DNA of 64,000 nt from assembly GCA_964601265.1 (NCBI GenBank), contig CAZRMT010000004.1, forward strand, positions 1 to 64,000, in the 5' to 3' direction. Every line of letters begins with the position of its first letter. The stretch's first letter is position 1. Below the pieces are notes generated by a model, which was not told where the DNA came from, made no database searches, and saw only the letters and a list, made by a program, of their open reading frames with translations. Shown here in pieces: positions 17,363 through 26,131 of the stretch. Source of the DNA: UBA4675 sp964601265. GTDB taxonomy: Bacteria; Bacillota; Clostridia; Christensenellales; Borkfalkiaceae. Both the position numbers and the translations under genes were made by a program.

Positions 17363-18207
17363 TGTTCGGCTACGTAAAACCCAATGAACCGTATTTATAT
17401 AAAAAGGACGACGTTTTATATAACGCACTGTATTGCTCAACTTGTAAGTGTTTAGGTAAAAATTGCGGTCAAAGAGCACGCCTTACGCTAACTTACGATA
17501 TAACTTTTTTGTCGTTGATTATTCATAATATAAAAGGCATAGATGTAGACATTAAAAAAAGTCATTGTGTGACGCATATTTTTAGAAAACGTCCTATGGC
17601 AAAAATAGATGAAATAGGACTTTTCTGCGCAGACGTTAACGTTATATTATCGTATAATAAAATTTTAGACGATATAGCGGACGTAAACAAGGGGAAGGTT
17701 AAACGTTTATTTTTAAAAAAAGCATACAAAAAAGCTTGTAAAAGAAATTCTAAAGTCGACGAAATAGTTAAAGAGGAATACGACGCATTAAGGCGATTAG
17801 AAAACGAGAATTGTGCTTCGTTGGATGTTATTTGCGATCCGTTTGCAAATATGTTAAAGAGAATTTCAATATATTCCTTGCAAGAAAAATCAACGCCTGC
17901 AACAGAAGATTTATTTTATCAAATAGGAAAATGGATATATCTTATAGACGCTCTTGACGACATCGAAAAAGATATTAAAAATAAAAATTATAATCCGTTT
18001 GTTGCAATTTACGGGAATACGCCTTTTGATGAAATTTGTAAAAGTCAAGAGCTTGCAATAGTGTTAAACGGAATATTTATTTCAATAAAAGAAGAATTAA
18101 ATAAAATCGATTTTAAATTTAATTGCGATTTAATAAACAATATACTTTTAATGGGGTTACCCACTGAGACGCAAAGAATTTTGAAAAAGGAGTTAAAAAA
18201 TGGCTAA
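17362..18207 (+). CDS. DUF5685 family protein, isoprenoid-synthase-like motifs
   Basis: I recognise the DUF5685 family, which has no assigned function. What can be seen: an N-terminal Cys cluster (CSTCKCLGKNCG) followed by RARLTLTYD; an Asp-rich helix ILDDIAD (D103, D104, D107); and a second Asp-rich segment, D196-A-L-D199-D200-I-E-K-D204, followed by YNPF. The two segments are about 90 residues apart in an otherwise helical, 281-residue protein. That arrangement resembles squalene/phytoene synthases, whose two Asp motifs bind Mg2+ and diphosphate. This is my inference, not an established assignment. The gene is locked between trpS (TAATG overlap) and a J-like gene (8-base overlap). Confidence 0.75.
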   Translation: MFGYVKPNEPYLYKKDDVLYNALYCSTCKCLGKNCGQRARLTLTYDITFLSLIIHNIKGIDVDIKKSHCVTHIFRKRPMAKIDEIGLFCADVNVILSYNKILDDIADVNKGKVKRLFLKKAYKKACKRNSKVDEIVKEEYDALRRLENENCASLDVICDPFANMLKRISIYSLQEKSTPATEDLFYQIGKWIYLIDALDDIEKDIKNKNYNPFVAIYGNTPFDEICKSQELAIVLNGIFISIKEELNKIDFKFNCDLINNILLMGLPTETQRILKKELKNG

Positions 18208-18823
18208 CGACAAATATGACGTATTTGGATTAAGCGAAGACGCAACCATTGAAGACGTAACTGAAAAATATAATGAATTAAAAAGGAAATATACCGACGA
18301 ACTTTTTCAAGAGGGAGAAAGCGGAAATAATGCGGCAAAAAAACTAACGGAATTAGAAAATGCGTATAACGATTTTCTATCCGAATTTAATAAAAAAAAG
18401 TATGATAGTTATGATAGTTTTTTTGAAGTGGAAGAAGATATTAAAAACGGAAGACTGCAAGACGCTCAAACTCTTTTAGACGGATTTGATGAAAGAAATG
18501 CAAAATGGCATTATTTACAGTCTGTGATTTACTATAAAAAAAGTTGGTTTAACGAAAGTAAAAAGCAACTTGAAATTGCTTGTGATATGGATTCGTCTAA
18601 CGAAAAATATAAAAGTGATTTAAAAAAGTTAAACGAACAATTAAATTCCAATAAAAACAATAATATGGATGATTGGAACGTAAGCGGAAATAGCCAAACT
18701 AATAAATCAGGTTCTTCTAGGCAACCACAACAACAAATGGGTGGTACCGGTTGTTTTGAAGCTTGTTGTCAATTTATTTGGTGTAACGCTTGTTTAAACT
18801 GTTTTTGTAACAGTTGCAGATAA
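18200..18823 (+). CDS. J-domain-like protein with Cys-rich tail
   Basis: Protein of 207 residues. Residues 4-65 read like a J domain (YDVFGLSEDATIEDVTEKYNELKRKY, then helix LENAYNDFLS), but the HPD motif needed to stimulate DnaK is absent (KYTDE at that place). A TPR-like middle (about 75-150) is followed by an Asn/Gln-rich linker. The last 24 residues have eight cysteines (185, 189, 190, 195, 198, 201, 203, 206) ending at R207. It could be a scaffold or metal/lipid-modified tail protein; the function is unknown. It overlaps DUF5685 by 8 bases, and the pairing suggests a joint role. Confidence 0.7.
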   Translation: MANDKYDVFGLSEDATIEDVTEKYNELKRKYTDELFQEGESGNNAAKKLTELENAYNDFLSEFNKKKYDSYDSFFEVEEDIKNGRLQDAQTLLDGFDERNAKWHYLQSVIYYKKSWFNESKKQLEIACDMDSSNEKYKSDLKKLNEQLNSNKNNNMDDWNVSGNSQTNKSGSSRQPQQQMGGTGCFEACCQFIWCNACLNCFCNSCR

Positions 18824-19338
18824 TGAGAGATTCAAAAAAAATAACGATTTCGGCTATTTCTACGGCATTAAGCATAGTTTTGTTGATACTTGGAGCGTTT
18901 GTTCCAATGTTAGATTTAAGTTGTATTTTTTTATCGAGCTTAATTATTATGCTTCCGTTATACAAAAAAACGATTAAGGGTGCGTTATTAAGTTATTTAG
19001 CTACCATATTACTATCGTTTATTTTTACGGGGGGTAGGTTTGAAGTTGTTATACCTTATGCTGTTTTTTTTGGTTTGCACCCGATTTTGAACGAGTTGCA
19101 AATTTTAAAAAAATGGAATAAATGGTTACTTTTCTTACTAAAAGCAATTTGGTTTATAGGCGCTCTTTTCGTGATTTATTATTTTACGGAAATGTTCACC
19201 GATTTAAACGAAAAATTTGTCAAGTTTATAAATATATTAATACCGATTGTCGGATTTATTTTCTTTATTTTTTACGACACGTGTATCTTTTATTTTAGAC
19301 GATGTTTAGAAAAAATCCTTAACAGAATAGGTATTTGA
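18823..19338 (+). CDS. Small polytopic membrane protein (ECF-S-like?)
   Basis: A 171-residue protein with five or so membrane helices. It starts MRDSKKITISAISTALSIVL, which resembles the N-terminus of ECF-transporter S components and related Clostridia membrane proteins. I choose the ATG at 18823, which overlaps the previous stop (TAATG), over a TTG at 18814. No ligand-binding motif can be read and no ECF A/T genes are nearby. The function is therefore open. Confidence 0.6.
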   Translation: MRDSKKITISAISTALSIVLLILGAFVPMLDLSCIFLSSLIIMLPLYKKTIKGALLSYLATILLSFIFTGGRFEVVIPYAVFFGLHPILNELQILKKWNKWLLFLLKAIWFIGALFVIYYFTEMFTDLNEKFVKFINILIPIVGFIFFIFYDTCIFYFRRCLEKILNRIGI

Positions 19339-20720
19339 TGGAAAAAAATGAAATTAAAGAAGGGATTGTAGGTTCTCTTGGGTACAATGGTGAAGGCATT
19401 ATAAAGGAAGATGGTTTTGTTGTTTTTGTTCCTTTTGCTCTTCCTTGTGAAAAAATTAAATATAAAGTACTTAAAGTAAGTAAAAATGTGGTTTATGGGA
19501 AACTTTTAGAAGTTTTAACACCTGCTGAAAGTAGAGAAAGACCACAATGCGACGTTTATACTAAGTGTGGTGGTTGTCAATATCAACACTTAAAATACTT
19601 TAAACAATTAAAACAAAAAAGTCTGGTTTTACAAGATTGTTTGAAAAAAATCGCAAGATTAGACGTAAAGGTTCCGTTAACGGTAAAAAGCGACCAAATT
19701 TATGGATATCGCAATAAACTTGTTTTGCCCGTAAATCGAGATCAATCCGGTGTAAAAATCGGTTTTTATGCACCTAATTCGCATAGAGTGGTTGATATAG
19801 TTAATTGTCCTTTGCACGATATTTGGGTTAAGGACATAATAAACTGTTTTAGTCGTTATATAGTAGAGAATTCTATTTATTGTTATTCGGAAAGCGACAA
19901 AAACGGAAGTTTGAGGCATATAATTGTAAGGGAAGTTAACGGGCAATTTATTATTGTCGCGGTAACGAAAGACGAGTTATTGCATCAAGACAGTTTAATT
20001 GAAATTTTAAAAACAAAATTTAAGACCTTTTCCTTATACATAAATTACAATGAAAAAGATACCAACGTTGTAACCGGGGATAAGTACGAACTAATATACG
20101 GTACGCCATATTTCGACGCAACGGATTTTGGAATAAACTATAAAGTCGGACCGCAAACGTTTATTCAGGTAAATAATAGCGTAAAAATAAAGCTTTATTC
20201 CGATATAAAAAAAATAGTTTCTTCGTGTGAAACCAAAAACGTTATTGACGCATATTCCGGAGTCGGTTTATTAAGTGCGATTTTAGCTAAAAATAATAAC
20301 GTTTATGCTATTGAAATAATCGAAGAGGCATGTAGAAGTGCCGAATGTTTAGCCGTCGAAAACGGAATTTCAAACCAAATGAAGGTATTTTGCGGTGATT
20401 GTGCAGAAATGATTCCAAAAATTATAAATGAAATTAGCGATGATTTTCAAATAGTTCTTGACCCGCCGAGAAAAGGCGTAGATAGGAATTTGTTGTCTGT
20501 CATAAAACAAAGCCGTCCTAAACAAATCGTTTATTGTTCGTGTAGTCCACAAACTTTATCGAGAGATTTAGGAATACTTTTAGGGACAATTGACGAACGT
20601 AGCGGATGCTTTACCAATAAAATTGACGATTTATATAAAATAACTTTCGTTCAGCCTTACGATATGTTTGCATTGACTCGTCAGTCTGAGAATTTAGTTG
20701 TTTTACAAAGAAAAGACTAA
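19338..20720 (+). CDS. 23S rRNA (uracil-5-)-methyltransferase, RlmD/RlmCD type
   Basis: SAM-dependent enzyme that makes 5-methyluridine in 23S rRNA. An N-terminal TRAM domain comes first. A 4Fe-4S site has C71, C77, C80 (CDVYTKCGGC) and C157 (VNCPLH). A Rossmann methyltransferase core follows, with IDAYSGVGLLS, LDPPRKGVD and the catalytic cysteine in VYCSCSP. Start ATG at 19338 (460 residues) overlaps the upstream TGA. Which uridine (747, 1939 or both, as RlmCD does in Firmicutes) is methylated cannot be told. Confidence 0.92.
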   Translation: MEKNEIKEGIVGSLGYNGEGIIKEDGFVVFVPFALPCEKIKYKVLKVSKNVVYGKLLEVLTPAESRERPQCDVYTKCGGCQYQHLKYFKQLKQKSLVLQDCLKKIARLDVKVPLTVKSDQIYGYRNKLVLPVNRDQSGVKIGFYAPNSHRVVDIVNCPLHDIWVKDIINCFSRYIVENSIYCYSESDKNGSLRHIIVREVNGQFIIVAVTKDELLHQDSLIEILKTKFKTFSLYINYNEKDTNVVTGDKYELIYGTPYFDATDFGINYKVGPQTFIQVNNSVKIKLYSDIKKIVSSCETKNVIDAYSGVGLLSAILAKNNNVYAIEIIEEACRSAECLAVENGISNQMKVFCGDCAEMIPKIINEISDDFQIVLDPPRKGVDRNLLSVIKQSRPKQIVYCSCSPQTLSRDLGILLGTIDERSGCFTNKIDDLYKITFVQPYDMFALTRQSENLVVLQRKD

Positions 20721-20772
20721 TTTTGTCAGGCAAAATTACGTTATGCGTAACATAATTATTTATGAAGTAAAT

Positions 20773-20815
20773 AAAATACGGAAACTTTTGTAAAAAAGTT
20801 TCCGTATTTTTGTTT
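20773..20815. terminator. Bidirectional terminator
   Basis: A perfect 17-bp stem (20773-20789 with 20794-20810, loop GTAA) is flanked by A-rich sequence on the left and T-rich on the right. It therefore works for the rRNA methyltransferase (+) and for the PadR-type gene (-) that converge here. Confidence 0.9.
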
Positions 20816-20816
20816 A

Positions 20817-22691
20817 TTAGTTGAAATAACCATTCTTTTCAAGTAAAATATATTTTATTATAAAGAATAAAGGTAAGTTTAAGACGTAGATAATAGGAAT
20901 TATCAAATATTTGAGTAAATCTCTTGCAGAATAAAAATTTATGTCTGAAATAATTGCTATCGCGCAAATTAATAAAATAAGATTAAGCGCAATGATAAAT
21001 ACTACTTCTATTGAATCCCTAAATTTATTGATGTTCGAGACAGTTTTATTTTTGTTTTTTAAATAAATAATCCAAAAAGTTATAGGTACGATTGAAAAAG
21101 CAACTAGCGATATTATATAAAACCAAACGCTAAATCCTTGATTAAATTTAATTGTTAAAAATAAAACTAAAAGTTCCAAAATAAAAGCAACAAAAAATAA
21201 TAGGGAAGTGTGCAAATTAAGTTTGTTTATAAATATTTTTTGCTCTTTATTCGGAAGCGACGCAGAGTTACTTGCTCTAACTTTAAATCCTTCTTGTCTT
21301 GCAAGTTTCATTACGTCCGAATAATCAAACTTTTCATTTCTTGCAGGGGGGTAATAATAACCCGAGTTATTCGTTTTTTTGGAAATGTTTTCAGTCGGAT
21401 TATATACGTCGTTTCGTGGAGGACATGAAATTTCTATACGTGTTGTTTGTACCGTTTCAACCTTTTCTTCATCTTCAATAACAACATTTTGTTCGGCAAC
21501 TACTTGACTATTTTCTGAATATTTATCTTCAAATTGAGTATTTACAAAAGACGTTTGATTTTTCTTTGGAAAAAGTTTTTCTAACAAGCTATCGTACAAC
21601 TCTTTTTCTTCGCTTTTGCCAAAAAGAATCTCGTCAGAGTTAACGTACGAGTTGTCAGGCGGTGTGTCGTTTTGAACAGATTTTTCTTCGACTTTTTCGT
21701 CTGTATTCTCATTAGAAAGGACTTCTAATTCTAAATCAAACACGTCATGAGTCGATTTTATATTATCGGTTTTTTCGTTAACGTCAATCTCATCGTTTGC
21801 AGACGTAGTTAATAATTTTTCTTCGTTATCGTCTACAACAACGGGTATAGCGTCTTCAATGGTATTTTCAATTATTATTTCATTTTCATTAAGCGTTGAA
21901 GAAAAACTTTCGTTTTCGGCGTGTTCATCGTTTACATCCGCTTTTGTTTGTATTTCATTTTCAACGTTAAAACTATCATCATTATTTTCAGAAAACTCGT
22001 CGTCGTTCAATTCGTAAAATTTTGCAACTTGAGAATTTTCGTTTTGTTCATCTTTGTAAACGTTTTCTTCATCTTCAATAATTTCTTCGTGAACAATATT
22101 GTCGGAAACGCTAATATCGTTGTTAGCGATTTGTTCATCATTAAAATCGTCTATAATGGGTTCTTCATAAAAAGATTGAGGCGGGGGAGTAAGTTCTTTT
22201 AACGTTTCGTTGAGTTTATCGAAATATTCGTTTAAATCATCGTTTTTTTCAGTTAAAACATAATCGTCAATATCTTCTCTAATAAGATTTTCAAATTCAT
22301 ACTGTAATTCGTTTACAACTACGTTTTCGGTTTTTATTTCGTCGGGTTCACTATTTTCGTTAAAAATCATATTATTAATAACGCTTCTTGAATAGTTCCA
22401 TTGTGAAATATTATCTTCGACGTATTTTTTACCTTTTTCGGTTAAGTGAAAATATTTTCTACGAATACTGTCTTTAGCGCTGGAACGGTATTCCGTTATT
22501 AGTCCTTGTTTTGAAAGTCTTTGTAAGGCGCTATAAAAAGTGCCTTGTTTAACCTTGTATTTTCCGTCGGCTTTTTTTTCAATTTCTTCACGTATTTCAT
22601 TTGAATGTTTGTCATCATCTGATAGCGACAACAAAATTATCGTATCTATATGACCGCGAATCATATCGCTACTGACAAAATTAGTAACCAT
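20817..22691 (-). CDS. Membrane-anchored PadR-family regulator with acidic linker
   Basis: The first 105 residues are a PadR winged helix (MIRGHIDTIILLSL, then KQGTFYSALQRLSKQGLI and KYFHLTEKGKKYV). A linker of about 370 residues follows, very rich in Asp, Glu and Asn and probably disordered. The last 144 residues hold four membrane helices (about 494-514, 522-543, 562-583, 593-613). I place the start at the ATG at 22691 (624 residues), which begins close to the PadR domain; a TTG at 22718 would add nine residues. Typical PadR proteins are 100-200 residues and soluble, so this is an unusual membrane-tethered transcription factor or a PadR fold used otherwise. The target is unknown. Confidence 0.75.
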   Translation of the reverse strand: MVTNFVSSDMIRGHIDTIILLSLSDDDKHSNEIREEIEKKADGKYKVKQGTFYSALQRLSKQGLITEYRSSAKDSIRRKYFHLTEKGKKYVEDNISQWNYSRSVINNMIFNENSEPDEIKTENVVVNELQYEFENLIREDIDDYVLTEKNDDLNEYFDKLNETLKELTPPPQSFYEEPIIDDFNDEQIANNDISVSDNIVHEEIIEDEENVYKDEQNENSQVAKFYELNDDEFSENNDDSFNVENEIQTKADVNDEHAENESFSSTLNENEIIIENTIEDAIPVVVDDNEEKLLTTSANDEIDVNEKTDNIKSTHDVFDLELEVLSNENTDEKVEEKSVQNDTPPDNSYVNSDEILFGKSEEKELYDSLLEKLFPKKNQTSFVNTQFEDKYSENSQVVAEQNVVIEDEEKVETVQTTRIEISCPPRNDVYNPTENISKKTNNSGYYYPPARNEKFDYSDVMKLARQEGFKVRASNSASLPNKEQKIFINKLNLHTSLLFFVAFILELLVLFLTIKFNQGFSVWFYIISLVAFSIVPITFWIIYLKNKNKTVSNINKFRDSIEVVFIIALNLILLICAIAIISDINFYSARDLLKYLIIPIIYVLNLPLFFIIKYILLEKNGYFN

Positions 22692-22827
22692 TTTTAAAGA
22701 TAAAATCCCCCAAAACAAAGATTTTTACGACTATAAATGAATTATAACAATGTTTTCAAAAAAAGTCAATATTTTTAAAAAAATTAAAATGACATAAAAA
22801 AATATTTTTAAATTTTTTCAATTTAAA

Positions 22828-22856
22828 TTGACAAATTGTTTTTTATGGTATAAAAT
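22828..22856 (+). promoter_or_regulatory. Sigma-A promoter of xerC-hflX
   Basis: TTGACA (22828-22833), a 17-base spacer and TAAAAT (22851-22856). The predicted start is at about 22863, exactly where a long hairpin begins. Confidence 0.82.
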
Positions 22857-22862
22857 ATAATC

Positions 22863-22898
22863 AAACATTTCGTAAAAGCTGTCTTTTACGAAATGTTT
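22863..22898 (+). promoter_or_regulatory. Perfect 16-bp hairpin at the predicted 5' end of the xerC mRNA
   Basis: Arm 22863-22878 is perfectly complementary to 22883-22898 around a CTGT loop. No T run follows, so it is unlikely to be a terminator. It could stabilise the 5' end of the transcript or be a protein-binding palindrome. The gene starts 71 bases further on, with AAGGAG at about 22953. Confidence 0.6.
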
Positions 22899-22969
22899 AG
22901 CGGATAATTAGAATAAGATAAAGCTGAAATTTAAATTACCCTATTTAAAATTTAAGGAGAAAATTCGTA

Positions 22970-24028
22970 ATGTCAGACAACTACTTTATTGACAGAAACA
23001 GCAAAAATTTAAAAAAGCTAAACGAGCTACTAACAAAATTACCCTATTTTTGCAAAACTTTTTTCGTGGGGATTGAAAACACGACCTCCCCTCTTTCTCG
23101 TATGAATTATGCGTACGATTTGAGGATTTTTTTCGATTACGTAGAAAAAAACGTTTTTGTAAATAAAAAAATTAAGGAAATGAACATAAAAGATTTAGAA
23201 GACATAACAATAACCGATTTCGAGTGTTTTTTAAGTTATTTAACCGAATATGAGTTCGAAGGTGAAATACATAGATGTTCTTTAAAAGCTAAAGCAAGAA
23301 AGCTTTCCACCCTAAGGAGTTTTTATAAATACTTTTTTAATCGAGAAATGATAATAGCAAATACTCCCGCAAAAATAAAAACGCCAAAACTAAAAGAAAC
23401 GGAAATAATTAAGCTGGAGGCAAACGAAACCGCTATTTTACTCGATACTGCGGAAAACGGCGACGGTTTAACAAAAAGGCAAAAATCATACCATAATATA
23501 ACAAAAACACGAGATTTGGCCATTTTATCGCTGTTTTTAGGAACAGGAATAAGAATAAGCGAGCTTGTCGGTATTAATTGCGATGATATTAATTTTGAAA
23601 ACAATAGTTTTGTTGTAACACGTAAAGGCGGAAGTAGAACTATACTCTATTTTTCAAAAGAAACCGCAAAAGATTTATACGAATGGTATATCACCCGTTC
23701 TAAAATAGAAAATCTCCCCGCCGACGAAGATGCTCTTTTTTTAAGTATTCAAAACAAAAGAATAAACGTAAGAACGGTGGAAATTTTAGTAAAAAAATAT
23801 GCAAAAATCGTTACGCCGTTAAAACATATAACGCCCCATAAATTAAGAAGCACGTTCGGCACGTCTCTTTATAAGGAAACGGGAGATATATATATGGTGG
23901 CAGATTTTTTAGGTCATAAAGACGTAAACACCACAAGAAAACACTATGCATCCATTGGTGAAGACAGTCGTCGTAACGCTATAAAATTTGTAAAATTAAG
24001 AGATGAAGACATAGATGAAAACGAGTAA
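22970..24028 (+). CDS. Tyrosine recombinase, XerC type
   Basis: Site-specific recombinase of 352 residues. An N-terminal SAM-like core-binding domain (about 35-145) is followed by the catalytic domain with R195 (GTGIRISELVG), H290-x2-R293 (HKLRS), H316 (LGHKDVNTT) and nucleophile Y326 (KHYAS). The chromosomal setting next to hflX and the absence of any phage or transposon genes favour a housekeeping Xer (chromosome dimer resolution) over an integrase. Its 3' end overlaps hflX by 14 bases. Confidence 0.88.
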   Translation: MSDNYFIDRNSKNLKKLNELLTKLPYFCKTFFVGIENTTSPLSRMNYAYDLRIFFDYVEKNVFVNKKIKEMNIKDLEDITITDFECFLSYLTEYEFEGEIHRCSLKAKARKLSTLRSFYKYFFNREMIIANTPAKIKTPKLKETEIIKLEANETAILLDTAENGDGLTKRQKSYHNITKTRDLAILSLFLGTGIRISELVGINCDDINFENNSFVVTRKGGSRTILYFSKETAKDLYEWYITRSKIENLPADEDALFLSIQNKRINVRTVEILVKKYAKIVTPLKHITPHKLRSTFGTSLYKETGDIYMVADFLGHKDVNTTRKHYASIGEDSRRNAIKFVKLRDEDIDENE

Positions 24029-25286
24029 TTTAACTAACATAAAAAATAAAAAAATTTATGATAATACCGAAAATAATAATATGTTTTATGAAAGAGCTAT
24101 AGTTATTCATCCTTATGTAGAATATTACGATAAAGAAGAAATAATAGCATTAGCAAAAACCGCAAAAGTCGACATTATCGAGTTGTTTTTTCAAAAAATT
24201 AAAGATATACACCCTGCAACTTATTTTGGCATAGGAAAACTTTTTGAAATAAGTGAATTTATTAAATTAAACGATATTGACTGTGTAATATTTGACGGTG
24301 AACTATCCCCTTCGCAAACCGTGAACATATCGGAAATACTTGGTGTAAAAGTAATCGATAGAACTACCCTCATTTTGGATATATTTGCTTTAAACGCAGT
24401 TACGGGAGAAGGAAAACTTCAAGTCGAATTAGCACAACTTAAACGGTTATATCCTAGACTCAAAGGAAAAGGAGGTGCTCTATCAAGACTTGGAGGCGGA
24501 ATCGGAACAAGGGGTCCCGGGGAAACTCAATTAGAAACCGATAGAAGACATATAAAGACAAGAATACTCTATTTAGAAAAAGCATTAGATAAGTTATCAA
24601 AAACAAGAAATTTACAAACGGAAAGAAGAAAAAAAGAAGGTATTAAAAGTGTTGCTTTAGTTGGATATACTAACGCAGGCAAAACCACTATAATGAATGC
24701 TTTAACTAACTGTAATAATATCGGCGAAAACAAGCTTTTTGCTACTTTAGACACGAAAGGAGCAAATCTTAATTTAGACGATTTTGAAATTTTACTTTTC
24801 GATACGGTAGGTTTTATTAAAAACATTCCGACAGATTTAATAGAAGCGTTTAAATCAACACTATCCGTAGCGTTAAGTGCTGATTTAATTTTAAACGTTT
24901 GTGACTTAACTCAAGATTTTAACACACAAATTAATACTACCCTATCTATTTTAAATGAATTAGGTTGCAAATCTGACATAATAACGGTTTTTAATAAGTG
25001 TGACGCAACGGAATTTTCATTACCACTTAATTCTGTAGTAATATCCGCAAAAAAACATTTGGGAATCGAGCAATTAAAAAACGTGATTAAAGAAAAACTT
25101 TATAAAGATTATGTTAAACTAAAATTTATGATTCCGTATGAAAAATTTAATGATTATATTAAGGTTAAAAAGTTTGCCGAAAAAATAAAGGAGACGTATT
25201 TAGACAACGTAATTATAACAGAATTGATTATAAAAAAAGAATTTTTAAATAAATTTAATAGCCTTTTAAATTATATATCGACGTAA
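24015..25286 (+). CDS. hflX: GTPase HflX
   Basis: Ribosome-splitting GTPase. The N-terminal HflX domain contains YFGIGKL and the glycine-rich loop GGALSRLGGGIGTRGPGE. The G domain has G1 GYTNAGKTT (217-225), G3 DTVG and G4 NKCD. The length of 423 residues is normal. The ATG at 24015 lies inside xerC; an internal ATG at 24081 begins nearer to the conserved part. Translationally coupled to xerC and ended by a strong hairpin. Confidence 0.93.
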   Translation: MKTSNLTNIKNKKIYDNTENNNMFYERAIVIHPYVEYYDKEEIIALAKTAKVDIIELFFQKIKDIHPATYFGIGKLFEISEFIKLNDIDCVIFDGELSPSQTVNISEILGVKVIDRTTLILDIFALNAVTGEGKLQVELAQLKRLYPRLKGKGGALSRLGGGIGTRGPGETQLETDRRHIKTRILYLEKALDKLSKTRNLQTERRKKEGIKSVALVGYTNAGKTTIMNALTNCNNIGENKLFATLDTKGANLNLDDFEILLFDTVGFIKNIPTDLIEAFKSTLSVALSADLILNVCDLTQDFNTQINTTLSILNELGCKSDIITVFNKCDATEFSLPLNSVVISAKKHLGIEQLKNVIKEKLYKDYVKLKFMIPYEKFNDYIKVKKFAEKIKETYLDNVIITELIIKKEFLNKFNSLLNYIST

Positions 25287-25287
25287 T

Positions 25288-25325
25288 AAAAAACATAACT
25301 ACAGCCAAGTAGTTATGTTTTTTAT
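25288..25325 (+). terminator. Terminator after hflX
   Basis: AAAAAACATAACTAC (25288-25302) pairs perfectly with 25309-25323 and ends in a T run. The 160 bases from here to scpB hold no gene that I can support. Confidence 0.92.
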
Positions 25326-25486
25326 TATTATATTAAATGGTGTAAACTTATATGAAGTATCTTTTGCTATTCGGTAAATCTTTACAAATGTGTGTTGTTT
25401 TGCTTACTTCCCGCTTTTATGCCTTACAGTGTGACTTACGAAGAAACTTCCGCTTATTGTACGCAAAGAATTAACTTCTCGTATAA

Positions 25487-26131
25487 CTAAACCGCAACGT
25501 CGTCTGAATTTGAGTTTTCCGTTATAGTAGAATCATCTAAAGCAAGCGATTCGTCTTCAGGGGTGTAAACGTCCTTTTTGTATAAATAATTATCACGTTC
25601 CTCTTCCATTTGACTAATTTTTTGCATCATTTCTTCAAAATCGGGCAAATCTTTTAAAGAATTTATTTGGAACTTCTTTAAAAACTCGTCAGTGGTACCA
25701 AATTCCGCAGGGTGACCTATCACGTCACGTTTACCCGTTATTTCTATAATTCCGAGTTTTAAAAGCGTTTGTACGGCGTACTCGCTGTTCGCTCCCCTTA
25801 TGTATTCTAATTCGGCACGTGTTACAGGTTGTTTGTATGCAACTATTGCGGCAACCTCTAACATGCTCTTAGAAAGTTCTCTTTCTCTTATCGGGTTTAA
25901 TACTTCGGAAACTCTATCTGCTAGTTTCGGATTCGAACAAAATTGTAATTTGTTGTTATATATAAGTAAATTTATTCCCGCATTTTCAGAATACTTCTCC
26001 TGTTGCAAATTTTTTGCAACCCTTAAAACTTCTTTTTCGGTACATTTTAGTTTATCGGCGATATCCTTTGCAGAAATCGGATCACCGGAAACAAAAATAA
26101 TTGCTTCAATTGTCGTCTTCAATTCTTCCAT
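25487..26131 (-). CDS. scpB: Segregation and condensation protein B
   Basis: Winged-helix subunit of the SMC-ScpAB condensin. Recognised by IEAIIFVSGDPIS at the N-terminus, then MLEVAAIVAYKQPVTRAELEYIRG and GHPAEFGTTDEFL. The length of 214 residues is normal, with a short acidic tail. The start overlaps the scpA 3' end by 26 bases, the usual coupled arrangement. Confidence 0.94.
   Translation of the reverse strand: MEELKTTIEAIIFVSGDPISAKDIADKLKCTEKEVLRVAKNLQQEKYSENAGINLLIYNNKLQFCSNPKLADRVSEVLNPIRERELSKSMLEVAAIVAYKQPVTRAELEYIRGANSEYAVQTLLKLGIIEITGKRDVIGHPAEFGTTDEFLKKFQINSLKDLPDFEEMMQKISQMEEERDNYLYKKDVYTPEDESLALDDSTITENSNSDDVAV

Noticed and set aside
22970..24028. xerC-like gene as the integrase of a mobile element
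   Set aside because: No att repeats, phage or transposase genes nearby; it is coupled to the housekeeping gene hflX.
25326..25486. 160 bases between hflX terminator and scpB as a possible small RNA
   Set aside because: No clear promoter, stable hairpin or open frame could be identified.
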